Source: Arctopsyche grandis
Lineage: Eukaryota; Arthropoda; Insecta; Trichoptera; Hydropsychidae
NCBI RefSeq assembly: GCF_051622035.1
Contig: NC_135360.1
Location: forward strand, 5,332,001 to 5,396,000
Length of the DNA stretch: 64,000 nt
Direction of reading: 5' to 3'
Below are positions 1 to 9,909 of the stretch, piece after piece. The position numbers and the translations under genes are program-made. The notes under the pieces were generated by a model. The model saw nothing but the letters and a program-made list of their open reading frames with translations. It was not told where the DNA came from and ran no database searches. Each line of letters starts with the position of its first letter. Position 1 is the stretch's first letter.

Positions 1-245
1 ATTTTGATTTAGATATTTTATTTTATGTCCGGACATTTCACTGTATTCGTTTTATTGTGCGACCTGTTTACTATGAGGATATTTTAGCTCGCGCCCTTTT
101 CACCGTGGGAATCTTTGTCATATCGGAGCAGTCACTCTGAACGGTAGGGTTCTAAACTTTTATTTATACCAAGACAAAGTTCTCCTGTCGGCCACGATGT
201 TCGTAACAGAAAAAATAATCGAGTTTCAAAACACAAAGATTTTTT

Positions 246-520
246 TTGTATTTCTACTTCAACCGAAAGTGGTACAAGGAATGGACAAGGAAGATGCTTA
301 AATGCTCACGCTGGTGCAACTTCGGGCATTCTATAAAATACTGCAAAGAGGAAAAACCAAATTGTTCTCACTGTGCTTCTTCTGGTCACCTAGTTACAAA
401 TTGTCCATCAACGTTGAACCCGCCCAAGTGTTACAATTGTGCATTAATTAACAAACCTAGCAATTATATGACAAGAATCAACCAGTGCCCAGTGGTGTCA
501 CCCTAATGGTTTCCATGGGT
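246..520 (+). mobile_element. LINE ORF1 (Jockey-like) zinc-knuckle fragment
   Basis: A short open stretch encodes a cysteine-rich segment with CCHC knuckles: an irregular first one (CSRWCNFGHSIKYC), a regular second one (CSHCASSGHLVTNC), and the start of a third (PPKCYNC). Knuckles followed by a PKCxNC motif are typical of the nucleic-acid-binding ORF1 protein of Jockey-type LINEs, which coats the element RNA. No start codon or flanking ORF1 sequence is recognisable, and the 245 bases before it hold nothing I can identify, so this is a fragment. A Gag-like knuckle of another retroelement is the alternative. Confidence 0.5.
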
Positions 521-555
521 TTCCGGAAACTTTCGATTTTTAACAACCTGTTTAA

Positions 556-1378
556 GGTCTGTTCATACTTAACAGCACTGCACGGCTTCAGCACTGCACG
601 ACTCCGTTTCAAATATGTCATTTTATTACATTTCTATTCATATCTACCTACACGTCGCGGTCACGTCACGTTTACAGCAATTTGGCCGAGTGCAAGGCAA
701 AATCGGCTTACTTATACATTAGAGGCCATGACGATACGGCGCAATATTGCTTACGTCGTATTGTCGAGTACTTGCAATATGAATGCATACACGTGCATTC
801 GTAGCTACGCGTCAGAATACAAGTCAGCAAAAACGTTTCGGCGTTTATCGAACGAAAAATGATGTATAATCGCATTGTTGTTGGAAGAAGAAGCTCAAGA
901 AGGCAATAAAAAAGCACGGAGGCGTTTTGATGTGCATCCCATGTTAAAAAATAGAAAAACTGAAGGAGAGTTTTGGACACTGTATAAGGAGCTTGTGGAT
1001 GATGGACAAATTTTTTTTAAATATTTCCGTAAAAAATTTAATTATTTTTTTTAAATATTTGCGCCAAAACCATGTCGAAAGATTGAACAGCTGTCAACTG
1101 TCACTATCGATAATTATTGGTCCGAAACAGCAAAGCGGCAGACTCATGGCACGTAATTCGCTTGTATATTTCCACGATGGCCAAAAAAACGGATACGATA
1201 CGTTGACGGATGTTGCTGTAAGGTATGAACAGGAAATGTCGGGTACTGCTGTAAGCCTGCCGTGGCGTAAACGTGACGGTTGGTATGAATATACCCATAC
1301 AAAATGTACCAAAGAATACTTTTAGTACGGCCGGATACCTGCTGAAGTCGGTACGTGCTGACTAGGTATGAACAGACC
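556..1378 (+). mobile_element. PIF/Harbinger-derived element with terminal inverted repeats
   Basis: The ends are inverted repeats starting GGTCTGTTCATAC, about 24 bp with a few mismatches, and both sides are flanked by TTAA. Inside, about 883-1030 reads as the N-terminal part of a Harbinger transposase: a run of Leu and Glu, then RRRFDVHPM, then TEGEFWTLYKELVDD and FFKYFR. No DDE catalytic part is left, so this is a non-autonomous, internally deleted copy. Relatives with the same terminal motif lie at about 53640-54600 and 63641-63984. Harbinger normally duplicates a 3-bp TWA target; the TTAA flanks fit this only loosely. Confidence 0.72.
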
Positions 1379-1382
1379 TTAA

Positions 1383-1914
1383 ACCTGTCGTCAGAATTCT
1401 AAAAATTCATATATTTTTTGTCAAAAATTATTCAAATCTTGAAAATTGCTTTCGACGGTTACAACTTTGAAAAGGTCGCAGTCGATTACTTAGCAGATAA
1501 AGAGAAAATACTTTTTTCCGTTATGCACAAGCAAAATTAACTGTTAACAGTTAAATGTGTAGCGAAGAAAAATACTTACATACAAGGTCTCTTTCGAAAT
1601 TATATATGGATTCGCCGCTGTACATACTATGTACATGACTAAAAACAAAGCATGGATACAATAACGTGGAAAAATAAAATAAAACAAAGACATGTCAGGA
1701 AAACTGTGATTATTTAAAATAATTCAAGTTGGAAAAATATACATATGTACATATATTATATTTAATACAAAAACAAATATAAACAAGAATTTAATTTAAA
1801 AATGAAAACATTTAAAAAGCAAAAGAAAATTATTATTGCTTTAAGTCCCAAATACATATATCTAGCAAAGCTGTCTTTCCAATTTCCAAAGTAAAAAGCT
1901 TAAATTTAAATATA
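1383..1914. other. AT-rich interval without recognisable gene
   Basis: AT-rich sequence with homopolymer runs and scattered short words such as ACATATGTACATAT. I see no conserved coding segment, RNA gene or element end here. Confidence 0.5.
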
Positions 1915-1916
1915 TA

Positions 1917-3515
1917 CACTACCGTCCATATGTTTAAGACCAAACCTATAACTTGTTTTCTCATGTCCATAAAATTAATTTAGCGTGAAATAGTTCAAAT
2001 AAATGAATGCCAATTTTTTCCACAAACCCTTAGCTTTAATTTGAACAAAAAAAAACAGGGATTGTCCCATTGGTTTATTGTTTTTTTTGTGTAAGAGTTC
2101 AAAATTGTCTCAAACATGCCGCGTGACGAATCGACATATGTTGAAATCCGACACCTTTTCTGTGAGCAGTTAATATTTCGACCTTTTTTTTTACTTAATC
2201 CTGCTGATATGACATAGAAGTAGTTCAAAACAATAAAAAAAAATGAATTTGGTTCAGTTTAAGCCGATCAGCCAGACTTCGAAGTCGTATTAGCGAAGAA
2301 ATTTATAAAATATAGAGAAGACAAATTTTTTTGAAGAAATATGGGAAGAAACAAAAATCTTACCATGGAGATTCGAGGAGCTGTTATTGCTCTTTACAAT
2401 CAACACAAAAACCAGCGATATATTGCCGAAAAATTAAATATTTCGAAGACTGCAGTACAACAGACAATAAAAAAATTCCGAAATTCCAACAATATTATGG
2501 ATAAATCAAAATCAGGACGTCCCAGAATCACAACACAAGCATTGGATCAACAAATTATACTATTAAGCAAGCGAAATAGAAAAAGAACGGCACCCGAAAT
2601 TGCATCTGAGATAGAAAAGACCACCCTCAAAAAAATATCGGTAACCACGGTTAAACGTTGGCTGATGGAGGCGAACCTTGGAGGGCTCATAGCTATAAGA
2701 AAACCTTTTCTAAGAAGAAATAGTAAGGCGAAAAGACTAGCTTGAGCCCTTCAGCACCGAAATTGGTCAAAAGTAATTTAGTCCGATGAATCGAAATTCC
2801 AATTGTTCGGTTCGAAAAGACGAGTGTACGTCCGGCGCACACCCCAAGAAAAATTGATGCCAGACTGTGTGCTGCCAACAATTAAACATGGTGGTGGTTC
2901 CATAATGGTATGGGGATGTGTTGCAAGAGCTGGAGTGAGAAATTTAATTAAAATTGACGGCATTCTGAAAAAAGAAGGTTACTTGAAAATTTTAAAAGAC
3001 CAAGTTTTGCCGTGCGGCCGGAGATTATGTGGGCAGAATTTTGTATTTCAACAAGATAATGACCCAAAACATACCTCAAAACTCTGCAAGGACTTCTTAC
3101 AAGAAAAAAAAATTTTCAAAAATATGAATCACCCGATTTGAACCCCATAGAACTTCTGTGGGATGAATTGGACAGACGTACCAAAATCCATCGCTCATCA
3201 TATATAGATCAATTTTGGAAGCATCTTCAGGAAAGCTGGAAGTCCATACCTCTCACCACAATACAAAATTTAATATATAGAATGCCGAGATTATGTGCAG
3301 CAGTGATCAAAAGGTGGATTTTTTGACGAAAGTTCGGTTTGACGTTTTATTTTTTTTATCATTTTATGTTTTATAATTGTTGGAATATTTTGAATTATTT
3401 TAATAAATAGGTATTTTATAAATATAACTGCGTTTATTTTTTTTTTAAATTGGTGCAAAATTGTAATAAATATGTTGAAAAAACACTTTGGTCTTAAAAC
3501 ATATGGACGGTAGTG
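1917..3515 (+). mobile_element. Tc1/mariner transposon with inactivated transposase
   Basis: A 1599-bp element flanked by TA on both sides, with inverted ends CACTACCGTCCATATGTTT and length typical of Tc1. The transposase begins at ATG 2341 (MGRNKNLT) with a paired helix-turn-helix DNA-binding half, including the GRPRITT hinge, then a DDE catalytic half. Catalytic motifs are visible: SDESKF (first Asp, about 2780), QQDNDPKHTS (second Asp, about 3050) and SPDLNPIELLWDE (Glu, about 3150), which fits DD34E spacing. In-frame stops at 2743-2745 (where Trp is expected) and 2779-2781, plus a frameshift near 3120-3130, mean this copy cannot make transposase. The termini are well preserved, so it could still be mobilised in trans. 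Confidence 0.94.
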
Positions 3516-3975
3516 TATATACATAAGGCTTTTTTCCCATGTAACGCGGTGGAACGGAGTTCCGTCACCTAAATGTCTCAGCATTTTTTTATGTTTCAAA
3601 CGAATATTCTATATAATATAATTTTAATACAATCTTTTCCCATAAAAAACTTGACAAAAGTGAGTTCTACATTTTTTTTCAAAAAAAAGCCCTATATCAA
3701 TGTAATTGAACATTTCATTATTTAATATATAATGGAGTATATAGTCGAACTTATTTTTTGATAGTATTCACTAAGTACGCGGAAATTAATTTCAAACACT
3801 TTTATCATTAAAATTATTACTATTCCTTTTGTAACTTTATTTCGAATAATTCTAATTTTATTTAGAATACTAATAACATTTGAATAAACACTATTAACAT
3901 TTATGGTACACCTTAACATTACTTATGATACTGATACGGTAAATTTCAAATATCACATTTGTGTGGTTTTTCCCC
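3516..3975. other. 3' flank of G1, start of a duplicated segment
   Basis: From about 3655 this sequence matches 24945 onward, the 3' flank of G3, so it is the left edge of a segmental duplication. TTTATT at 3837-3842 is AATAAA on the minus strand, a plausible polyadenylation signal for G1. The tail GATACTGATACGG (about 3928) recurs downstream of every subfamily-1 gene in the window. Confidence 0.6.
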
Positions 3976-5679
3976 TTAGTGCGTTTTCATGTGTATACTA
4001 AGATAATTTTTTGAAGAAAATGATTTTAAGCAAACATCACAATTGTGTGGCTTTTCCCCCGTATGAGTTCTCATGTGTGTATGAAGATTATTACTTTGAG
4101 TAAATGATTTTAAGCAAACATTACATTTGTATGGTTTTTCCCCTTTGTGCCTTTTCACGTGTAAATTAAGATAACTTTTTACAGAAAATGATTTCGAACA
4201 AATATCGCATTTGTGGGGTTTTTCCTCTTTGTGCGTTTCCAGGTGTACACTAAGAGAATTTTTAAAAGTAAACGATTTTAAGCAAATATCACATTTGTAT
4301 TGCTTTTCCCCTGTGTGAGATTTCACGTGTTTATAAAGACCATCAATTCGACTAAATGATTTTAAGCAAATCTTGCATTTGTGTGGTTTTTCCCGTGTGT
4401 GACATGCCATGTGTGTAGCAAGGTTATTTTTTAGAGCAAAGGATTTCAAACAAATATCACATTTGTATGGTTTTTCCCCTTTGTGTGTTTTCAGGTGTAT
4501 TCTAAGATAATTTTTTGTAGAAAATGATTTTGAGCAAAGATCACATTTGTCTGGCTTTTCCCCCGTGTGAGATCTCATGTGTATATGTAGTCTATCAATT
4601 CGAATAAATGATTTTAAGCAAACCTCGCATTTGTGTGGTTTTTCCCCTGTGTGACATATCATGTGTTTATTAAGATTACTTTTTAGAGTATAGGATTTCA
4701 AACAAATATTACATTTGTATGGTTTTTCCCCTTTGTGTGTTTTCACGTGTATACTAAGATAACTTTTTACAGAAAATGATTTTAAACAAATATTACATTT
4801 GTATGGCTTTTCCACCGTGTGAATTCCCATGTGTCTATGAAGATGACTAGTTTGACTAAACGATTTTAAGCAAATATCACATTTGTGTGGCTTTTCCCCC
4901 GTGTGAGTTCTCATGTGTGCACGAAGATTATTCATTCGACTAAATGATTTTAAGCAAACCTCACATTTGTGTGGTTTTTTCCCTGTGTGACATCTCATGT
5001 GTTTACGTACACTATCTTTTTGAGTAAAGGATTTCAAACAAATATCACATTGGTAAATATTCGATAATGGAGACTCTTCCGATGGAACTCCAGTAACATC
5101 TGCCCCAAAATCACTCGAAATATCCTTTCCTACGTGTATCTGTAAAATTAAACAAACGTTATACAATGAAAACGAATACAATACGATTTTAGCAGGATTA
5201 GAAGCAACTATACGGGAGATGTAATATTTTCCATCAAATAGATATTTTGTTTTGAAACGCTTCTTTCTAAGGCACTAGATTTGAACTCATTCGCCTCGTC
5301 ATTACAAACATTTGGTGACGAATCACCATCTGATTCATCCTTCCATATTAAATCTTCCAGTAAAACTTTTTCCGTCTTCACATTCAAACTCTCATTCAAC
5401 GTCAGCTTCGACGTTCCGTTGCTTTGAAGACAATCATTTCGAAAACTGCTGAGCAATTCCAGAGTGTTGATACACGAAAGGCATATCGCATCTGGCAAGC
5501 CGTCACCACTTTTAACCTGCAAATGAGAGGGGCAGCGATGAATAGTTAATTTGGATGACAATAGGATAAAAGTAACTAACCTGCAGCCGACAAGAGGTTT
5601 GTATGAGCTGTGCTAGTGGATGAGGATTGTTGTGGATGGAGACAGTCGGAGCAGAACCAAGGCAAAGCCTGCACTCCAT
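3976..5679 (-). CDS. G1: ZAD domain C2H2 zinc-finger protein, 13 fingers
   Basis: Three exons, all in phase 0: 5679-5581, 5516-5214 and 5139-3976. Exons 1 and 2 form a ZAD: MECRLCL supplies the first Cys pair, ICLSC the second, ending in FRNDCLQS. ZADs bind one zinc and mediate dimerisation; the protein is presumably a nuclear DNA-binding regulator. An acidic linker (LLEDLIWKDESDGDSS) follows, then 13 C2H2 fingers with HTGEKPHKC-type linkers. I chose the ATG at 5679 because it starts directly at the ZAD; the frame upstream has only a TTG. Introns are GT-AG, 64 and 74 nt. The TAA at 3978-3976 replaces a linker Lys present in G3, trimming the last few residues. Closest paralog is G3. Confidence 0.9.
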
Positions 5680-5840
5680 CGCATTTACCAAGTCTTCTGT
5701 CAAAACTGAACACTTCTATTCAACGGCAACACGTAAATAGTTCGAATACTATTCACCGAATGCTATTCTACTAACGACCAGAAATCAGACGCCGAGAAGT
5801 TTCTATGCACAAAAATATCACCAATAACAGCATACCCTGG
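5680..5840 (-). promoter_or_regulatory. Shared upstream block of the subfamily-1 ZAD genes
   Basis: The 150 or so bases upstream of the G1 start recur upstream of G2 (14788-14940), G3 (27096-27235), G4 (37925-38075), G5 (46762-46915) and G6 (52397-52518). A constant motif pair is TTCACCGAATGCTATTCTA and CAGACGCCGAGA. It is the best candidate for a common promoter and 5'UTR region, but shared ancestry alone would also explain the match. No clear TATA box is visible. Confidence 0.45.
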
Positions 5841-5963
5841 TATTCGACATAAAATCCGACATGGCCACCCTCAGTATTGTCAGTGCAAAAAAAAAAACCG
5901 CTTAAATTTATCGGAAATAACTTTTAATTAAACGCCTATAACATTATCTTTTTCACACTGTAT

Positions 5964-6092
5964 AACTACCGATATTTGCGAATTTTTCCATAACCAGTTC
6001 CTAAATCGCAACCACAGGCTGCAATATGGGAAATGGATATGGAAAATTCGAGAATATCGGGTGTAGATATCGGTAGTATGGACGTAGCAAAT
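5964..6092. mobile_element. Small TIR insertion (MITE-like) in the G1/sORF intergenic space
   Basis: The equivalent G3-side sequence reads straight from CACACTGTAT into GTCTGACCGC (about 27367-27382). Here about 129 bases separate those two words, and the insert has inverted ends around CTACCGATAT. The empty paralogous site shows it arrived after the G1/G3 duplication, or was lost cleanly from the other copy. Confidence 0.6.
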
Positions 6093-6166
6093 GTCTGACC
6101 GCACTGTGCGACCTTGCACTGCTGCGAATTTAATTAAAATTCAAAATTTAAGAATTCAATTTAAAA

Positions 6167-6373
6167 ATGAAAGAAGATTATTATTTAATGAAAGAAGTTG
6201 TTTCTGCTTTGGCCGAAGAATATTGTGTGGCAATTTTAGAATCTCAAAATATTACATCGGGCACAACACTAGTATTATATAAATACAAACACAGCAGGCC
6301 TTACCGATCTGATGGAACTCCAGCGATGAATTATGTCTCTAGCAAACATCCTTTTGGCTATTATAATACGTAA
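6167..6373 (+). CDS. 68-codon ORF of unknown function, divergent from G1
   Basis: Reads MKEDYYLMKEVVSALAEEYC and ends KHPFGYYNT. It lies head to head with G1, and a near-identical copy (three amino-acid differences) lies head to head with G3 at 27450. I do not recognise the family. There is no signal peptide or membrane segment; an amphipathic start is followed by a polar, Tyr/Pro-rich half. In the G3 copy the last codons are followed by GTAAGA, a good splice donor overlapping the stop, so this may be the first coding exon of a longer gene rather than a whole protein. Here homology stops right after that point (6373), so this copy is probably cut off from any downstream exons. Confidence 0.45.
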   Translation: MKEDYYLMKEVVSALAEEYCVAILESQNITSGTTLVLYKYKHSRPYRSDGTPAMNYVSSKHPFGYYNT

Positions 6374-6458
6374 TGCGGGCTCTTCGCTCGCGTGCGAACA
6401 CGGCGCGAAATCGCGCCGCGAATCTGCGAGTGTAGTGACATATTTTTACTTTGTTCGT

Positions 6459-6771
6459 GCCAGTGGCGTAGCTAGAATTTTGGGCCCTGATGCAAAAATT
6501 TCTCCCCACTTCCTGGCCAGTTTGTTCGCTTCTGATTTTATTTCTTCGTATGAATTTCGTAATTTACTAACATTCTCATATATACGATCAAACACCAAAG
6601 TGGCTTCGTCTAAACTTTAAAGTAAGATCTCTTTTCTGCAATCGATGTTTCTACTCGAGGGCTATACGCCTACTTAGTGTATAGCAGTGGTGTACGGTGA
6701 AATTGTTTAATATCGAGCATGGGCCGTATGCTTTGTATCATTTATGCACAATGGTAACTACGCTACTGGAA
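6459..6771. mobile_element. hAT-like MITE remnant
   Basis: Begins CAGTGGCGTAGCTAGAA and ends with ACTACGCTACTG, an imperfect inverted pair of the kind common in insect hAT-derived MITEs. It contains no coding sequence. No convincing 8-bp target duplication is present. GC-rich sequence on both sides (6374-6455 and 6780-6890) may be the two halves of an older insertion that this element split. Confidence 0.45.
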
Positions 6772-7089
6772 GTGTTGCATTTTCGAAGTTCCCCGCCAAA
6801 AATGGGGCAGGCCTCCAGCCGCGAAACGCAAACACTCACACACGGAGTTTCCGGTTTACGGCGCGAGTGAAGCTTCGCAGTTTAGTTTGTGTGCTCAACG
6901 AGAATGGAAATATTTTGTAAATAAAGTATTTTGTAGATAAATAAATAAATATACTTACAGAATTAATTGTATTTTTCGTACTACATACGCCTTTCCCAAG
7001 AAAAGAGTCCATTGCATCATAGGCAAACCATATACATATATATATACTATATATAAAAACCGACTGTCGCTGAATATATATATACTAGC

Positions 7090-7140
7090 TGTATTACCCA
7101 GCTTCGCTCAGTATTTATAATATAAACCGCTTAAACATGA
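7090..7140. repeat. Short repeat word shared with the 28-32 kb palindrome arms
   Basis: The stretch around TACCCAGCTTCGCTCAGTAT, followed by AATATAAACCGCTTAAACATG, recurs at about 28610-28650 and, inverted, at about 32080-32125. The rest of 6895-7330 is AT-rich or short GC-rich low-copy sequence (repeats of GGGCTGCGCCCC type) with no recognisable gene. Confidence 0.5.
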
Positions 7141-7339
7141 CTAATCTCATAGTAAACATTTTGTTAAAAAAAAATTTTAAAATTAAAAAAAAAATCTATT
7201 GCCCCCCTTAGCTATTGCCGTTTAGGGCTTCACCCCTCTGCGCCCCCCTTAGCTAATGCCTTTTAGGGCTGCGCCCCATAAGTCTGCACCTCATAAGGCT
7301 GCGCCCCCTTCGGGGCCCCATGCGGCTGCCCCATTAAGC

Positions 7340-7660
7340 ACAAACGAAGGACTTAAGGTACAGTTTAGAAAGGGTTACCAGCAGTTCTGGCTGCAGAAAG
7401 ATATCCCTGTTGCTTATCCTGTATTGTGGGCTATCGCAAGAAAGTTTTTTATAGCATTTCCTTCTTCGCACCTCGTGGAAAGAGGTTTTAGTGCAGTTAC
7501 CAATTTTCTTACGAAAAAAAGAAATCGGTTGCAAATTACTGAACGTGGAGATTTATGATTGTACCTTACGAATTTGAACCCAAATATTGATATCGGAGCA
7601 TCAGGTTCATCCCTCTCATTAAGAGAATTTATTATTTTATGTAAGAATTTTATTATGTTT
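7340..7660 (+). mobile_element. hAT transposase C-terminal fragment
   Basis: Encodes the hAT dimerisation region: AYPVLWAIARKFF, then FPSSHLVERGFSAV, then KKRNRLQITERGDL, as in BED-finger hAT transposases. The frame has a TGA at 7556-7558 directly after GDL but the homology continues as LYLTNLNPNID. No N-terminal or catalytic part is present, so this is a 3' fragment of a plain DNA transposon. Confidence 0.75.
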
Positions 7661-7690
7661 TGATTTGTTCATGAACACACTGTGATAGGT

Positions 7691-7851
7691 TTTTTTGTAT
7701 AGTGGACAATTGTAAAAAAAATGATGTATATTTTTTATTCTTATCTTTATTGAATTTTTTTTAATGAAAGTTTTTCATTTAAAAAATATTCAATAAAGAT
7801 AAGAATAAAAAATATACAATTTTTTTTTACAATTATCCACTATACAAAAAA
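7691..7851. mobile_element. Hairpin MITE with 63-bp arms
   Basis: Positions 7691-7754 and 7789-7851 are almost perfect reverse complements, separated by about 34 bases. The arms run from TTTTTTGTATAGTGGA to TCTTTATTGAA. There is no coding capacity. A foldback of this form is typical of Tc1/mariner-type MITEs, but I cannot confirm a TA duplication because both flanks are T/A runs. Confidence 0.75.
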
Positions 7852-7989
7852 TTCGGGTGTGACCAACCCATGACTTTATCTATGTATTTGAGGAATATAA
7901 GAAGGTTACAAAACAAAATTCGATATTGAACTGATGACTAGGATAGCGATACAAATTGAGCGCAAATGTATGGAAACTTGCACAAAACA

Positions 7990-8880
7990 AAAGTTCAAAA
8001 GTACTTCCGGTTGTGAGATTTTGTTCAAATTTTTTTTATTACTAAAAATCACTATCAGTATTATACTCATTAAATATCAAGAAAATAAAAATAATTTTAA
8101 AGGTCAAAATAAAATAATGAAATATTGTTTTTAAAAAAAATACTACTTCCGGTTTACAAATTCTGACCAAAACCCTACCAGCTCTAAGTTAGTACATAAA
8201 GGATAGAAATATAAATTTTCAGCTTAATACGTTCAGGGGTGCGGACAGAGTAGTGGGCACAACATTTTTGACCTTTCTACGAGGAAAAAAAATCCCACTT
8301 CCGGTTTATAAAATTTTTTTTTTTTTTTATTTTCATCAAATTGCTACAAGAATTATACTTGAATTTTTTTGTGACGAACACACATGTTAAAGGGGTCGAA
8401 AAAAATAGTGGAAGAAAAATCGAACAAGAGTAAACTGCCACTTCCGGTTGACAGATACTTACTAAATTTTATATATAAGTTGGTATTAAACTTAAACTTT
8501 TAGATATGAAATTTCAGTTCAATAAACCAAAAGGTTTCTGAGAAAAACATAAAAAACCTCGATTCTCTAGAGTAAAAGTACTACTTCCGGTTCAGATAGA
8601 AATATTTAAAAAATATAAGGTTATAAAAATTATTATTTCTATCATATTTAAAAAAAATTCAGTTTGATTCAGTTAGTGGTTTGGAAGATAATTGAATTCA
8701 AAAACCTAAAAAAAAGAGGACACCTATAAGGGGAGGTACCATTTCCGGTCAACTTAAAAATTTGAAAAAAAATTACGACGTGTCGATAAGAATTTCATTA
8801 ACCGATACTCAGTTTCAGTTCGATAGGACTAACGGTGTTAAAAATATCCCCAAAATACACACACACACATTTTTTCTAGA
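7990..8880 (+). repeat. Diverged tandem array, about 145-bp unit, marked by ACTTCCGGT
   Basis: ACTTCCGGT (or ATTTCCGGT) occurs at 8003, 8145, 8297, 8440, 8583 and 8741, spacings of 142 to 158. Mid-unit there is a second recurring phrase resembling TTTCAGTTCGATA followed by a GGTGTT-like word. Six units are present, strongly diverged. There is no open frame through them. It could be a decayed satellite or the repetitive 3' UTR of a retroelement. Confidence 0.7.
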
Positions 8881-9744
8881 TTATGAAAACGTGATCAGTG
8901 ATCGATTCTGAGTTCGAATCAGTCAAAATCTCGAGTTCGAATTTTCGCATGATCACAAAACTTCATCTATTGTTACTACGTACATAGATAAAGTAAAAAA
9001 CCTATAAGAGTGTATTCATATTTGTATTTAAAAAAATTAGAAAATTTCACTATTAGGCATCCTGGTGGAGGGGGTCCACGAAGGATAAAATACTGGGCTA
9101 GGGGTCCACGGGGAAAATAAGTTTGGGAACCTATGATCTATACTAAAAAACATATGGGTCTTTGGAAATCAGAATCATCATTTATCTTGTGAACTTCCGA
9201 AGTCAGATTCATCACTCACTGAACTTTGACTTATTGGAATAAACTGTCTTGACAAAAACGGGAATCATGCATTTTGAAGATGGAAACATTCAAAATTATA
9301 ATAATAAACAAACGAAAAAATGAAATAGTTTACGTAAACAAAAGAACGAATGCAATGGAGGTGCAACAAAACCGAACATTTTTCACAGTTGGAGTTGCAG
9401 CAAAAACTAATAAATAATAATGGAGATAAAAGTTTGCAAGAATGTAGGTACTCACTACTCGGCGATAAATATATATTTTTTTTATTACAACCAATGTACA
9501 CTCGCCATTACAGATCGCTCCAATGCGACGAATGTACGAGAACGGTCAGATAAACATAGAATACAATAATTAATGAAGTACAGAAATAATAATCATAGAG
9601 ATAACTATGGATTATTTTTAGATTTTGTGCACAATTACTATTACAATTTTTATACACATAATAAACACGAAATTATAGAGACATCTATAGATTTCAGATT
9701 TCTGTGCATAATTTCTACAAATTATACACACAGATTTTTGTGAC
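8881..9744. other. Interval without recognisable gene
   Basis: Contains two GGGGTCCACG words near 9068 and 9108 and an ending GTTTGGGAACCTATGATC, reminiscent of a hAT-type MITE border, then AT-rich sequence with loosely repeated AGATTTNTGTGCA words (about 9610-9745). I see no conserved coding sequence. Confidence 0.4.
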
Positions 9745-9905
9745 AACAGGAAATGATCTATTACCAATTTTCAGGAACCGTTTCAACACTGATCAGATAA
9801 AATTGGCAAACTCTGATAGAGAAACGATCGATTTAGAGTCACAAAACCCCCAAATCTAACCAGCAGTTTGACGAGTCGAACCATCGATCGCAGTGGTGCT
9901 AAATA
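9745..9905 (-). mobile_element. tRNA-derived SINE, 5'-truncated copy
   Basis: On the minus strand this reads a box-B-like GGTTCGACTC, then ACTGCTGGTTAGATTTG, then CGATCGTTTCTCTATCAG, AGTTTGCCAATTTT and TGTTGAAACGGTTCC. The order and words match the fuller SINE at 56003-56215. Box A is not seen here, so the copy is 5'-truncated. Confidence 0.65.
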
Positions 9906-9909
9906 TATA

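Noticed and set aside
485-862. 125-codon frame at the left edge
   Set aside because: It crosses the border of the Harbinger derivative and has no family resemblance.
556-1378. piggyBac assignment from TTAA flanks
   Set aside because: The coding remnant is clearly PIF/Harbinger, and related copies do not all have TTAA on both sides.
7990-8880. CRISPR-like array
   Set aside because: Units are diverged, the conserved word is only 9 bp, and the context is an insect genome.
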